Part shown: piece after piece, positions 54,320 through 63,531 of the stretch
Numbering within the stretch: position 1 is the stretch's first letter
How the letters are laid out: each line of letters opens with the position of its first letter
Assembly (NCBI GenBank): GCA_026417735.1
Contig: JAOACR010000009.1
Coordinates: 289,298 to 353,297 of the forward strand
Length of the DNA: 64,000 nucleotides
From: Kiritimatiellia bacterium
Lineage (GTDB): Bacteria; Verrucomicrobiota; Kiritimatiellia; PWTM01
Direction of reading: 5' to 3'
Notes under the pieces: generated by a model
The model's database searches: none
Told to the model about the DNA's origin: nothing
What the model saw: only the letters and a program-made list of their open reading frames with translations
Translations under genes and position numbers: made by a program

Positions 54320-55399
54320 ATGAGTTTCGAACAGGGACGCATCAGTTTCCGGATTTTCCGCTGGCGCGGCGAGTTGCCCGCCGACTGGGCCGACTGTGTG
54401 CGCCGCCACGCGTGCCCCCCCCCGACCACGGTCGGCGCCGAGCCGGCGCAGGGCTGGACCGGCGGGCGTCACCCGCTCGATCTGCCGGTGGTGCCGGAGC
54501 ACCTCACCCATGGAGGCTGGATTCGAATGCTGTTTGTGCGCGCGCTCCGGCGTCCGCCCGGCAGCTATCTGGCCGCGACGATCCGGGCAGAAGAAGCCGC
54601 GCTGCAAGCCGCGCTGAACCGCCCGTTTCTCGACCGCCGCACCCGAGCGAAGATCCGCAAGGAGGTGACCGACCGCCTCTGCCGCGAGTCGCTACCGTCG
54701 CTGAGCGTGGTGCAGGTCCTTGCGGATCCGGCGGAGGGAATCGCATATGCGTCCGCGTTGTCCGACACGCTGGCCGACCGGGTGACGGTCTGGTGGCAGC
54801 GCTCGTTCGGACGGCGGCTGGACCCCCTCGATCCGATGGAGCTGGCGAGGGAGCTGCGCTCGCCTCACCCCCGCGAGTGGCCGCCGTTCGCAGAACGCCA
54901 CATCGGGGACTCGGACCCCGGCTGCGAATTTCTGACCTGGCTGTGGTTTGCGATGGAGCAGGGCGAATCGGAAATCGACGTACCGGGCCAGGGGCGGGCG
55001 GCATACGTGCTGGAGGGACCGCTGGTGCTCGGCACCGAGGAGGGCGAGGGAGCGCTGGAGACGGTGGTGCGGCGGGGTCAACCGATCGCCGGCGTGGAGG
55101 CGCGCGCCGCGCTGCGGGCCGGCAAGCTGTTGCGCCGCGCAACACTGCGACTGGCCTCCGGTGCGCGCGAATGGAGCTGTGTAGTGGACGGTCGTTCCTT
55201 CGGCTTTCGTTCCTTCCAACCGGCCGACGATCCAGAGTTGCGGGATCCCCTCAGCCGCTTCCAGGACCGCGCCCGGCAGCTGCACGAGTTCCGGCGGCTG
55301 TGGGTCGCGCTCTATCGCCGCTTCTTGGAAGTGCGCACGGTCGGCTCAACTTGGCAGAGCGTGCGCGCCGAACTGGACCACTGGCTCGCGAACGGCTGA
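54320..55399 (+). CDS. rdgC: RdgC-like recombination-associated protein
   Basis: 359 residues from the ATG at 54320 (MSFEQGRISFRIFRW). Features of the RdgC family: GWTGGRHPLDL near residue 45, KIRKEVTDRL, SDTLADRVTVWWQRSFGRRL and CEFLTWLWFAMEQGESE with a Gly-Glu rich following section. RdgC forms a ring around DNA and limits RecA action. Divergent from the exosortase operon; the M24 peptidase follows 13 bases later. Confidence 0.75.
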   Translation: MSFEQGRISFRIFRWRGELPADWADCVRRHACPPPTTVGAEPAQGWTGGRHPLDLPVVPEHLTHGGWIRMLFVRALRRPPGSYLAATIRAEEAALQAALNRPFLDRRTRAKIRKEVTDRLCRESLPSLSVVQVLADPAEGIAYASALSDTLADRVTVWWQRSFGRRLDPLDPMELARELRSPHPREWPPFAERHIGDSDPGCEFLTWLWFAMEQGESEIDVPGQGRAAYVLEGPLVLGTEEGEGALETVVRRGQPIAGVEARAALRAGKLLRRATLRLASGAREWSCVVDGRSFGFRSFQPADDPELRDPLSRFQDRARQLHEFRRLWVALYRRFLEVRTVGSTWQSVRAELDHWLANG

Positions 55400-55412
55400 A
55401 GGAAGGCATCTG

Positions 55413-56597
55413 ATGCGTCCGCCCTCTGCCACCGCTCAAGCCGAAACCCCGGCGGGCGGCCCGCCGCAGGGCTCTCCCCCCGAGGAATGCCGCCAGCGTC
55501 TGGAAGCCCTCCGCAACATTCTCGCGAGGCTGAAACTCGATGGAGCCTGGATCGTCAGCCCCGTGAACCGGCTGTACTACACCGGCGTACTGACCAGCAA
55601 CGGCGTGCTGGTGGTGCCAGTGGAGGGGCGGCCGCGCCTCTACACCGACTTCCGCTACCGCGAGGCAGCGGCCGCGGCAGCGATGTTGCTCGAAGTGCGC
55701 CCAATGCCCCGGCGGGGCAGTATCTGGATGACGCGGGAAGAACGTCGCCGCTGGCGGTCCATCGGCTTCGAAGCGGCACGGGTCCCCTGGGAACGCGCAG
55801 AACACTGGCGCCAGTTGTGCCGCCACGTGCGCACGTGGCGGGCGCTCGACGCGGCGATCGCCGAACAGCGCGCGATTAAGTCTCCCGACGAGCTCCATCG
55901 TATTCGTCAGGCCGCCGCCGCCGCCGACCTCGCCTTCGCGCGAACGCTTCGCGAGCTGCGGCCCGGCAGCACGGAATGGGACATCCGCCGCCGTCTGCGA
56001 GCCCGGCTGGATGAACTGAGCGAGGGCGAATCCTTCCCGCTGATCGTCGCCACCGGTCCAAATGCATCCCGCTGCCACCACGAGCCCGGACTGCGCCGCT
56101 GGGCCGAAGGTGAAGTGTTGCTGGTGGACATGGGCGCAGTGGTCGGACGCTACTGTTCGGATATGACGCGCGTGGTCTGGGCGGGCCGGATGCCGCGGCG
56201 CTGGCGCGATCTCTGGCGCCGCGTCAACGATGCCCGAGCGGCCGCGATCGAAGCCGTGCGGCCCGGTGTCAGCGCACGCGAGGTCGACGCGATCGCGCGG
56301 CGCCACCTCCGCAACGCGGGCCTCGCCCGGTTTTTCGGACACGGGCTCGGGCATGGCGTCGGGCTGGAAATCCATGAATCGCCGCGACTGAGCCAGACCT
56401 CGACCGATCGTCTCGCCGCCGGAATGGTCGTCACGATCGAACCCGGTGTCTACCTGCCGGGAGAAGGTGGCGTTCGCATCGAAGACCTGGTGCTGGTGAC
56501 CGACCGGGGCGCGGAGGTGCTGACCCAGACGCCGCGGGACCCCGAAGCCCTCGTCGCAGACCAACCGGCACGGGCTCGGCGGCGGGGCCGGAGTTGA
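55413..56597 (+). CDS. M24 family Xaa-Pro aminopeptidase
   Basis: 394 residues; GAAGGAAGG precedes the ATG. The N-terminal creatinase-like domain contains WIVSPVNRLYYTGVLTSNGV; the pita-bread domain has all metal ligands: LLVDMGAVVGRYCSDMTRVV, GHGLGHGVGLEIHESPRLS, MVVTIEPGVYLPGEGG and VRIEDLVLVTDRG. It removes N-terminal residues next to proline. The promoter of the following peroxidase gene lies at its 3' end. Confidence 0.95.
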   Translation: MRPPSATAQAETPAGGPPQGSPPEECRQRLEALRNILARLKLDGAWIVSPVNRLYYTGVLTSNGVLVVPVEGRPRLYTDFRYREAAAAAAMLLEVRPMPRRGSIWMTREERRRWRSIGFEAARVPWERAEHWRQLCRHVRTWRALDAAIAEQRAIKSPDELHRIRQAAAAADLAFARTLRELRPGSTEWDIRRRLRARLDELSEGESFPLIVATGPNASRCHHEPGLRRWAEGEVLLVDMGAVVGRYCSDMTRVVWAGRMPRRWRDLWRRVNDARAAAIEAVRPGVSAREVDAIARRHLRNAGLARFFGHGLGHGVGLEIHESPRLSQTSTDRLAAGMVVTIEPGVYLPGEGGVRIEDLVLVTDRGAEVLTQTPRDPEALVADQPARARRRGRS

Positions 56598-56622
56598 TCC
56601 TCGCGCTCGCCCACTCTATGAT
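56594..56622 (+). promoter_or_regulatory. Promoter of the cytochrome c peroxidase gene
   Basis: TTGATC (56594-56599), 17 bases, TATGAT (56617-56622), overlapping the stop of the M24 gene. The transcript would have a leader of about 40 bases with GGAG ten bases before the ATG at 56668. Confidence 0.5.
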
Positions 56623-56667
56623 GCGGACGGGTCTGGGCGGGCTTGAACCGAGTCGGAGAGACGGCAG

Positions 56668-58062
56668 ATGAAAAAGAAGGTCGGGCTCGTCATCGTGGTG
56701 CTGGCGCTGATTGGACTGGCGTTCCCGCTGATCAATCTCGTGGTACCCGTCCCCGTTCGCGAGTCGTTCCGCAATCTTCCGACTGCGAGCGCCGCGGAGG
56801 CGACGGCGAAGTCCATTCTCGAGGCGAAATGTGTGATGTGCCACATGGAGGATCCCGGACTGCCCTTCTATGCGGGGTTCCCGATCGCCTCGTCCTTGAT
56901 CCGTCGCCACGTCACCGACGGCACTGCGATCTGGGACGCGCAGCGGCTGTTGCAAAAACACGGCGCCGATGAGGTGGCGATGGCAAAGCTCGAGCAGTCG
57001 GTCGAGCTGGGGACGATGCCGATTCTGCCGTATCTGGCGATGCACTGGAACGCAGCGCTCTCGAAGGCGGAGCAACGTGCGCTGATCGCATGGGTGCACG
57101 AGGTGCGTACCCAGAAGTTCACGCGCGGGCTTGCCGCCGCGGAGTTCGCGGTGTTCCCGGTGCAGCCGCTGCCCCCGCGCTGGCCGGAGCCGCTCAACCC
57201 CCGCAAGGTTGAGCTCGGCGACAAGCTCTACCACGACAAGCGCCTTTCGGGCGACAACACCATCGCCTGCGCCAGCTGCCACGACCTGGCCAAGGGCGGC
57301 ACCGACCAGCTCCAGTTCTCCGTCGGTGTGCGCAACCAGGTCGGCAGCATCAACGCTCCCACCGTGTTCAATGCCGCCTTCAACCTCGCGCAGTTCTGGG
57401 ACGGGCGCGCCCGCGATCTCGCCGACCAGGCCGGACAGCCGGTCGTGAACCCCATCGAGATGGATGCGAAGTGGGACGAGGTGCTCGCGAAGCTCGCGAA
57501 GGATGAGGCGCTCACCGCGCTCTACCGCGAGGTCTATGGCGCGGATGCCGCCTGGACCGCCGCGAACACGCAGGATGCGATCGCGGAATTCGAGAAGGGA
57601 CTCATCACGCCAGACTCGGCGGTGGACCGCTACCTGAAGGGGGACCGCACCGCGCTGAACGCGACGGAGTCCCGCGGCCTCGAGCTGTTCAAAGCTCACA
57701 GCTGCGCAACCTGCCACACCGGTGAGTCGATGGGCGGACGCTCATTTGAGCGGCCGCACGATCCGGCTGCGTTCTATCGCGCGCTCGGGCGAGCACCGCA
57801 AAAGGACGACTACGGCCGCTACAACGTCACACAGAACGAGGCGGACCGGTTCAAAATGAAAGTGCCGCTGCTGCGGAACCTCGCGCTAACGTTCCCCTAC
57901 CTTCATGACGGCTCGCAGACCGACCTTCGCAACGTTGTGCGGCTGATGCATGACCACTTCGTGCCGCCGCTGAACCGTCGACCGCTCGCCGAGGCGGACG
58001 TCGAGGCGATCGTTGCAATGCTGAAGCGCAACACCGGCACGCTGAACGGTCGCCCGCTCTGA
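56668..58062 (+). CDS. Triheme cytochrome c peroxidase (MauG/CCP family)
   Basis: 464 residues. Signal anchor (VGLVIVVLALIGLAFPLINL), then three heme c motifs: CVMCH near residue 55, CASCH near 205 and CATCH near 350. The first belongs to a separate N-terminal heme domain (AKSILEAKCVMCHMEDPG); the other two form the classical diheme peroxidase (LGDKLYHDKRLSGDNTIACA, FDGRxx-like AQFWDGRARDLADQAGQPVV, PLLRNLALTFPYLHDGSQTD). It should reduce H2O2 or oxidise a protein in the periplasm. Confidence 0.95.
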   Translation: MKKKVGLVIVVLALIGLAFPLINLVVPVPVRESFRNLPTASAAEATAKSILEAKCVMCHMEDPGLPFYAGFPIASSLIRRHVTDGTAIWDAQRLLQKHGADEVAMAKLEQSVELGTMPILPYLAMHWNAALSKAEQRALIAWVHEVRTQKFTRGLAAAEFAVFPVQPLPPRWPEPLNPRKVELGDKLYHDKRLSGDNTIACASCHDLAKGGTDQLQFSVGVRNQVGSINAPTVFNAAFNLAQFWDGRARDLADQAGQPVVNPIEMDAKWDEVLAKLAKDEALTALYREVYGADAAWTAANTQDAIAEFEKGLITPDSAVDRYLKGDRTALNATESRGLELFKAHSCATCHTGESMGGRSFERPHDPAAFYRALGRAPQKDDYGRYNVTQNEADRFKMKVPLLRNLALTFPYLHDGSQTDLRNVVRLMHDHFVPPLNRRPLAEADVEAIVAMLKRNTGTLNGRPL

Positions 58063-58133
58063 TCGCGCTGGCGCGGGGCTTTGCCGCCCTCGCAGTGGAT
58101 TCGCTATCTGCGCGAGCGGTCGTGCGAGCCGGA

Positions 58134-58163
58134 TTGACGCGAGGTTAGGTGCCGTCTCATAGT
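58134..58163 (+). promoter_or_regulatory. Promoter of the amino-sugar operon
   Basis: TTGACG (58134-58139), 18 bases, CATAGT (58158-58163), 38 bases before the ATG at 58202, which has GAGGAG seven bases upstream. Confidence 0.45.
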
Positions 58164-58201
58164 CGTGCCGCGCGACACAGCGCACAACGAGGAGATGGCC
58201 C

Positions 58202-59053
58202 ATGAGCGTGGTCACTGATCCCCAACGGTTCCTCTCTCGAATCGCGGTGTGCGGCTGGTCCTTGCAGGCATCCGACCCCGCGACGCTCGTCCAGCGAATG
58301 CTGGCCGCCGGCTTTCGACGAGTGCAGCTGGACCTTGACCCGTTCCGCGAAAATCCGGCCGTCTGGGGCGCGGCGCCGCGCATCTTTGAGGAGCACGGGA
58401 TCCAGCCGGTTTCGGGCATGTTTCGAACGGTCGGCGAGGACTACTCCACACTAGAAACCATCCGGCGCACGGGGGGCATCGTCCCCGATGCCACGTGGCC
58501 GCAGAATCTCGCCAACGCCCGGGTGACCGCGCGCAACGCGCAGCGGCTGGGGCTGAAGTTCGTGATGTTCCATGCGGGATTCCTGCCGCATGACACGTCG
58601 GATCCGTCGTTCGAAAAGCTCGCCGGTCGGGTCCGCACGATCGCGCGGCTCTTTGCAGACCACGGTCTGACGCTCGGATGTGAAACCGGTCAGGAAACGG
58701 CCGAGTCGCTGCGGAATTTCCTCGAAGCGCTCGGCGAGCCGAACGTCGCGGTGAACTTTGATCCCGCCAACATGCTGCTCTATGGCAACGGCGACCCGAT
58801 CGAAGCGGTGCGGCTGGTCGGCCGATGGGTCCGAGGCGTCCACATGAAGGACGCCCGCGTGACCGACGTGCCCGGCACCTGGGGAACCGAGCTGCCGGTG
58901 GGTCGGGGACAGGTGGACTGGCCGGCGTTTCTGCGCGCGCTCGATGAGATTGGCTTCGACGGCTGGTTGTGTTTCGAGCGGGAGGCAGACAGCCGCCGGG
59001 TCGAGGATCTGCGCGAGGGCCGCGAGTTCATCGAACGGCTGCTGGCCAGCTGA
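58202..59053 (+). CDS. Sugar phosphate isomerase/epimerase (xylose isomerase-like barrel)
   Basis: 283 residues. TIM-barrel of the AP-endonuclease-2 superfamily: RIAVCGWSLQASDPATLVQR, LKFVMFHAGFLPHD, LTLGCETGQETAESLRNFLE, VAVNFDPANMLLYGNGDPIE, VRGVHMKDARVTDVPGTWGT and GWLCFEREADSRRVEDLR provide the usual metal ligands. First gene of a three-gene operon with PIG-L deacetylase and NagB-like genes; it likely acts on a sugar derived from glycans. Confidence 0.9.
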   Translation: MSVVTDPQRFLSRIAVCGWSLQASDPATLVQRMLAAGFRRVQLDLDPFRENPAVWGAAPRIFEEHGIQPVSGMFRTVGEDYSTLETIRRTGGIVPDATWPQNLANARVTARNAQRLGLKFVMFHAGFLPHDTSDPSFEKLAGRVRTIARLFADHGLTLGCETGQETAESLRNFLEALGEPNVAVNFDPANMLLYGNGDPIEAVRLVGRWVRGVHMKDARVTDVPGTWGTELPVGRGQVDWPAFLRALDEIGFDGWLCFEREADSRRVEDLREGREFIERLLAS

Positions 59054-59064
59054 GGCGGCCGCTG

Positions 59065-59895
59065 ATGTCGCTCCGGCCTCCGCCCAGCCCCACGGCGCCG
59101 CGCGCGCTGGCAATCGGCGCGCATCCGGACGACGTCGAATTTCTCATGGCCGGCACGCTGCTGCGACTCGGCCAGGTCGGCTACGAGCTGCACGTGATGA
59201 ACGTCGCCGATGGCTGTCTCGGCAGCCAGGTGCATCCCCCCGTGCGGCTGCGCCACATCCGGCTGGCCGAGGCACGGGCATCCGCCCGCATCCTCGGCGC
59301 GGTCCATCACCCGCCGCTGGTGCGCGACCTCGAAGTTTTCTATGAGCTCGACACCTTGCTGCGGCTCGCCGCGGTGATCCGGGAGGTCGCGCCGACCATT
59401 CTGCTGGTTCCCTCCCCGCAGGACTACATGGAGGACCACACGAACACCTGCCGGCTGGCGGTCTCCGCGGCCTTCGTGCGCGGGATGCGCAACCTGCGGA
59501 CCCGCCCACCGCGCCCACCGGTCACCGGCGACGTCGCGATCTACCACGCAATGCCCGTCGGCCTCTGTGATCCGCTCCGTGTGCCGATCGAGCCGGAGCT
59601 CTTCGTGGATACCACGCCGGTGTTTACGACGCAGCGCGCCGCGCTCGCCGCACACCGCAGCCAGCACGCGTGGCTCGCCGAAACCCAGAAGCTCAACAAC
59701 TACCTCGCCACGCTCGACCGGCTCGCGCGAGCGGTCGGCCGTATGTCCGGTCGCTTTCGCTTCGCGGAAGGGTGGCGCCGCCACCTGCACCACGGGTTTG
59801 GCGCCGAGAACTTCGACCCCCTGCGCGAGGCGCTCGGGCCGGCCTGCCACGTGAAACCCCGCCGGCGACGGGCGTGGCACACCGCCTGGAGGTGA
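59065..59895 (+). CDS. PIG-L family deacetylase
   Basis: 276 residues from the ATG at 59065, 11 bases after the isomerase stop. ALAIGAHPDDVEFLMAGTLL carries the zinc motif (AHPDD), and PSPQDYMEDHTNTCRLAVSA the second His. The family removes N-acetyl groups from GlcNAc-containing compounds. Its position between a sugar isomerase and a NagB-like deaminase suggests sequential deacetylation and deamination of an amino sugar. Confidence 0.93.
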   Translation: MSLRPPPSPTAPRALAIGAHPDDVEFLMAGTLLRLGQVGYELHVMNVADGCLGSQVHPPVRLRHIRLAEARASARILGAVHHPPLVRDLEVFYELDTLLRLAAVIREVAPTILLVPSPQDYMEDHTNTCRLAVSAAFVRGMRNLRTRPPRPPVTGDVAIYHAMPVGLCDPLRVPIEPELFVDTTPVFTTQRAALAAHRSQHAWLAETQKLNNYLATLDRLARAVGRMSGRFRFAEGWRRHLHHGFGAENFDPLREALGPACHVKPRRRRAWHTAWR

Positions 59896-59925
59896 GGTGC
59901 ACCGCGACGCATGGGAGGGACCGAC

Positions 59926-60864
59926 ATGGCTCGCAAGCTCAGCGCAATCGCGCCCGACTGGTGGGACTACACCACGCTCGACGACGACCTGATCGCGGAG
60001 GTCGCCCGCCTCACCCCCCGCGATCTCGAGCGCCTGTCGCGACCGGGGTTTCGCGTGATCCTGCACGACACGCTGGAGGACTTCTACCTCGCCGAGGCGC
60101 TGGAGTACATCGAAGCGTGGCGGCAAAGCACCGACGACAATCCGGTCGGCATCTGCGGCCCCATCGGGCCCACGGAACAGTTGCCGCTCGTCGCGCGGCT
60201 CGTGAACGAACTGAACCTCGACGTCCGCTCCGCGCACTTCTGGGCGATGGATGAGTGGTACGATGCGGCCACCGGCCGCGAAGTACCGCCGACACACCCC
60301 CTCTCGTTTGAGCGAGCGGATCGGGAACTGTGCTTTTCACGCATCGCGCCAAAGCTCCGTATGCCCGACACCCATCTCCATTTTCCGAAAGCGAACACCT
60401 CCTCCTATCGCCGGTCATGGCATGCCGGCGTCCGCTGCGCGGTGATGCAGGGCGGTCAGGGAGACGTGAAACACTGGGCGTTCAACGATCCGATGCCACG
60501 GCGTGGACGCTGGCGCGACGCCCCGCCCTCTCCCGCCGAGTACCGCGCGCTCGGCACGCGGATCGTGAAACTGCACCCGCTGACGATCGCGCAGAACGCC
60601 CGGACCAGCGGCGGCGGCAACATCGCGATGGTCCCGACGATGGCGATCACGGTCGGCCCGGTCGAAACCTGGCTCGCCGAGCGCGTCTCCATCTGGCAGG
60701 CCGGCCGTCACGACAACCCGTTCGGACAGCGGCTGACCGCGTACATGATCTCCAAACGGATCGTGGACACCGCGGTGCCGATGTCCCTGTTGGCCGACCA
60801 CCCCGACGTGCGCTTCCATTACTACCGAGGCGGCCTGGGCAGCTGCGCGGTGGAGATGCACTGA
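59926..60864 (+). CDS. Glucosamine-6-phosphate deaminase-like protein (NagB family)
   Basis: 312 residues from the ATG at 59926, which has GGGAGGG six bases upstream; an ATG at 59911 overlaps that site. NagB/RpiA-like fold: [39 protein letters not shown], and a long C-terminal part with [20 protein letters not shown] NagB ring-opening His is not obvious (typical GxGxDGHxAF reads [16 protein letters not shown]), so the exact reaction may differ. Last gene of the amino-sugar operon. Confidence 0.85.
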   Translation: MARKLSAIAPDWWDYTTLDDDLIAEVARLTPRDLERLSRPGFRVILHDTLEDFYLAEALEYIEAWRQSTDDNPVGICGPIGPTEQLPLVARLVNELNLDVRSAHFWAMDEWYDAATGREVPPTHPLSFERADRELCFSRIAPKLRMPDTHLHFPKANTSSYRRSWHAGVRCAVMQGGQGDVKHWAFNDPMPRRGRWRDAPPSPAEYRALGTRIVKLHPLTIAQNARTSGGGNIAMVPTMAITVGPVETWLAERVSIWQAGRHDNPFGQRLTAYMISKRIVDTAVPMSLLADHPDVRFHYYRGGLGSCAVEMH

Positions 60865-60885
60865 ACGAGGCGGCCCGCGCGTCGT

Positions 60886-61164
60886 TCACTCCTCCAAGGG
60901 CGCGAATCGAAAACCACACACCTCGGCCGTAATGTGCTCCCGCGGCGTGCGAGGGTACACGCGACAGCTCGGCGGGCGAACCGCATAGATCGCACACCGG
61001 CTGCGGCCGTCAGCAGACATCCGGAGCGCAGGACACCGATACGGCAGCCGGCAACAGGCCCCACACGCCCGACACCCTCCCGTCCGTCCCGGCGCCACCG
61101 GCAGCCAGCAGGTGACCAGGTTGCGTTTCAGCTTCGACCAGATCGTGTTCCGATCCCGGTTCAT
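60886..61164 (-). CDS. YkgJ family cysteine cluster protein
   Basis: 92 residues from the ATG at 61164. GGCRACGACCRLPYRCPALR holds the CxxCGxCC motif, and RCAIYAVRPPSCRVYPRTP further Cys. The family is thought to bind zinc or an iron-sulfur cluster; function unknown. It converges with the NagB-like gene and stands alone. Confidence 0.85.
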   Translation of the reverse strand: MNRDRNTIWSKLKRNLVTCWLPVAPGRTGGCRACGACCRLPYRCPALRMSADGRSRCAIYAVRPPSCRVYPRTPREHITAEVCGFRFAPLEE

Positions 61165-61281
61165 CGTGATCGAGGTCCGGCAGAGTCGGGCACAATTATT
61201 CGCCTTTGAACAAGCGCGCGTTTCCTCTTGATGAGTGATCCACGAGCGCCCCGCGCGTGGCACCGCGGTCTGCCGAGCGCA

Positions 61282-63483
61282 TCAGGGTGCAGCCGCGTTG
61301 GTGGTGGCGGCCGCCGGCGCGTTGGTCACGGTCGGCGGCGTGGGCGGCGTTGCCGCGGCCGCCGGTGCCGACGTGACGGCGGGTTTCGTCGGCGTGTTCG
61401 TGCCGCCGGCGGGCGGCAGGGCAGCCGGAGCCGGCGGGGATGCAGATGGTTTTGCGGCGACCGGCGGCGGGGAGGTCACGGCCGGTTTCGGCGGAGGTGG
61501 CGGAATCATCGTCATCGCCAGCAGTTCGCGCGCTGGCACCAGGTGGCGCCAGAAGAAGGCCTGCATGCGGTCCTCCGCGGGCACCGCGCGACGCGTCAGC
61601 ACCTTGCCCTCGTTCGTTGCGATCCCGACGATTTCCAGGCGCACCGGCGGATTGGTCCCCACATGGGTCGTCCGCAGCGTCACCCGCACGGTCGCCTGCG
61701 TTCCAGTGAGCGAGGCGGGCTGCAGTGAAAATCCCTCCGGCGGATCCTTCAGTTGCAGGTCCACCCGACCCGCGAAGCCATCCTTACGAAGAATGTGCAC
61801 GTTGAACGAGGCGGTCGCGCTGCCGCGGAACACGACGCGCGAGGGCTCGGACCTCAGCACGAAGTCCGGCATGGGCGGGCTGATGCGAAGCCGGTAGGTG
61901 TATTCCGGACCGCCGCGGTGCTGCGTGTCCCGGATGTGCACGTAATAGGTCCCGTTCGACGGCAGCACCACATCGAGGTACGAATCCGCGTGATGGGTGT
62001 ACAGTCCGGACGCAAGGTCCTCCCAGTCGTCCGCAACTGCAATCGGCGTGCCGGTGGCGTCGGTCAGCTTCACGTGCGAATCGAGCGGCGAGTCCAGCCG
62101 GCGCGCCCATACTTCCACGACGACGCGGTTGCTCGCCGTCCCCTCAAACGCGAACACGTCCACATCGGACGGGCGCTCAACACGGCCGTTCACGCCCACG
62201 GGCAGCGTCACGGCCTGGGGCTGCCGCACCGAATCGTTCGGCTCGGCCGCCGCCACATCCGGCAGCTCGTCCACCAGAAACGGGACGCGGTTGGAGGTCC
62301 GTCCCCCCGCACCCCGGAAGGAGATGAAATGCACCCCGGGTTCCGGATCCGCAAGGGGGAAGTCCCATTCCGTCTGTTCCAAGTTCCACCCGTCAATCGT
62401 CAGTTTCGGCCGCGACGAGCGATTCGCGCCGGGAGGAAACACCGACGTGATGAACGGCACTTCGCCAACCGTCACACGGTAGACGAAGTCCTCGCGGCCG
62501 CGGAAGATCGCATCGTGGACGGCGAGCCGGTAGGTGCCATCGGCCGGCACCTCCCAGAACAAGACCGGATCGGGCCGAAAACGGTAATCGTCGTTGTACA
62601 CGATCTCGCGTCCCGACGCGTCAAACACCGCGACGACGGCCTGAAACCAGCCGGGCACCGCGTCCGCAATGTAGGGGATCAGATCGCGCGCCTGCGCGGC
62701 GACGACGAGGCGTTGCCCTTTGCGGGCTTGGAAGCAAAACCGGTCAATCGTGCCCGGGCCGATCTGGCCGTTCACGACGCAGGGAATCTCCACGACCATC
62801 TCGTCGTCGTCCAGGTCACTGGCGCCGGGCTCGTCGCCCCCGCCCCCGCCGCCCATCATCATGTTCATCATCTCGCTGCCCGCGGTCGTGGTTTTCCGGC
62901 GACGCCGGAGGCTCTCGCCCTCCTTGCCCAGAATGGCCCGGCGGCACGTCGGCATCGGCGGGGCGCCATACTCGGGCAGCTCACCGACCATGAACACCAA
63001 CGGGTTGGACGGGCCGCGATCCCCGATCACGCGGATCTCGCGCGGGCCCGGCGGCGCATTCGAGGCGATGACGAATTCGGCGACCACCAAGTTCGCGATC
63101 GAATCGCACTGGGGCAGGTCGGTCCATTCGTCAATGAACTTCGTCAGCCGGACGATCAGGTTGGTGATCCTGGGCTCCGCCTGCCGTTCCGGCGGCAGTC
63201 GCCGCAGTTCAAAGAGCTGTTCGCGCAGGAGCTGGACCTCCTGCGGATTCATGCGCTTGTTGTACTCGACAACACGTCCGGCGACCCCCTCCCCGGACAC
63301 CACGATCGCGCGCGCAAACTCGATCGCCTGGCCGCCAATCGTCGCGCGAACGGTCGTACCCTGGCGCCCACCGGCGGGATACACGAAGCCTATGTAGGCC
63401 TGCTGCGCGGGTGAGGGCGCCACCGCGGCGAGCGCCACACCCACCACCACCACGCCAGCGCGCGCGAGACCGCGTACGTGCAT
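61282..63483 (-). CDS. Large secreted protein with PPC domains
   Basis: 733 residues; AGGGG lies eight bases before the ATG. Signal peptide (GVVVVGVALAAVAPSPAQQA), an IPT-like start (IGFVYPAGGRQGTTVRATIG), a low-complexity insert of Met, Gly and Asp (EMMNMMMGGGGGGDEPG), and two bacterial pre-peptidase C-terminal (PPC) domains: GTIDRFCFQARKGQRLVVAA and SDVDVFAFEGTASNRVVVEV. The C-terminus is a Pro/Ala/Thr-rich tail. Lies 48 bases downstream of a DUF1501 gene, a pairing common in Verrucomicrobiota and Planctomycetes. Confidence 0.9.
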   Translation of the reverse strand: MHVRGLARAGVVVVGVALAAVAPSPAQQAYIGFVYPAGGRQGTTVRATIGGQAIEFARAIVVSGEGVAGRVVEYNKRMNPQEVQLLREQLFELRRLPPERQAEPRITNLIVRLTKFIDEWTDLPQCDSIANLVVAEFVIASNAPPGPREIRVIGDRGPSNPLVFMVGELPEYGAPPMPTCRRAILGKEGESLRRRRKTTTAGSEMMNMMMGGGGGGDEPGASDLDDDEMVVEIPCVVNGQIGPGTIDRFCFQARKGQRLVVAAQARDLIPYIADAVPGWFQAVVAVFDASGREIVYNDDYRFRPDPVLFWEVPADGTYRLAVHDAIFRGREDFVYRVTVGEVPFITSVFPPGANRSSRPKLTIDGWNLEQTEWDFPLADPEPGVHFISFRGAGGRTSNRVPFLVDELPDVAAAEPNDSVRQPQAVTLPVGVNGRVERPSDVDVFAFEGTASNRVVVEVWARRLDSPLDSHVKLTDATGTPIAVADDWEDLASGLYTHHADSYLDVVLPSNGTYYVHIRDTQHRGGPEYTYRLRISPPMPDFVLRSEPSRVVFRGSATASFNVHILRKDGFAGRVDLQLKDPPEGFSLQPASLTGTQATVRVTLRTTHVGTNPPVRLEIVGIATNEGKVLTRRAVPAEDRMQAFFWRHLVPARELLAMTMIPPPPPKPAVTSPPPVAAKPSASPPAPAALPPAGGTNTPTKPAVTSAPAAAATPPTPPTVTNAPAAATTNAAAP

Positions 63484-63531
63484 ATCGATTCCCCTGGGCC
63501 TGCCGGCGCCGCTGCCCGGCGCCCCCGCGGC

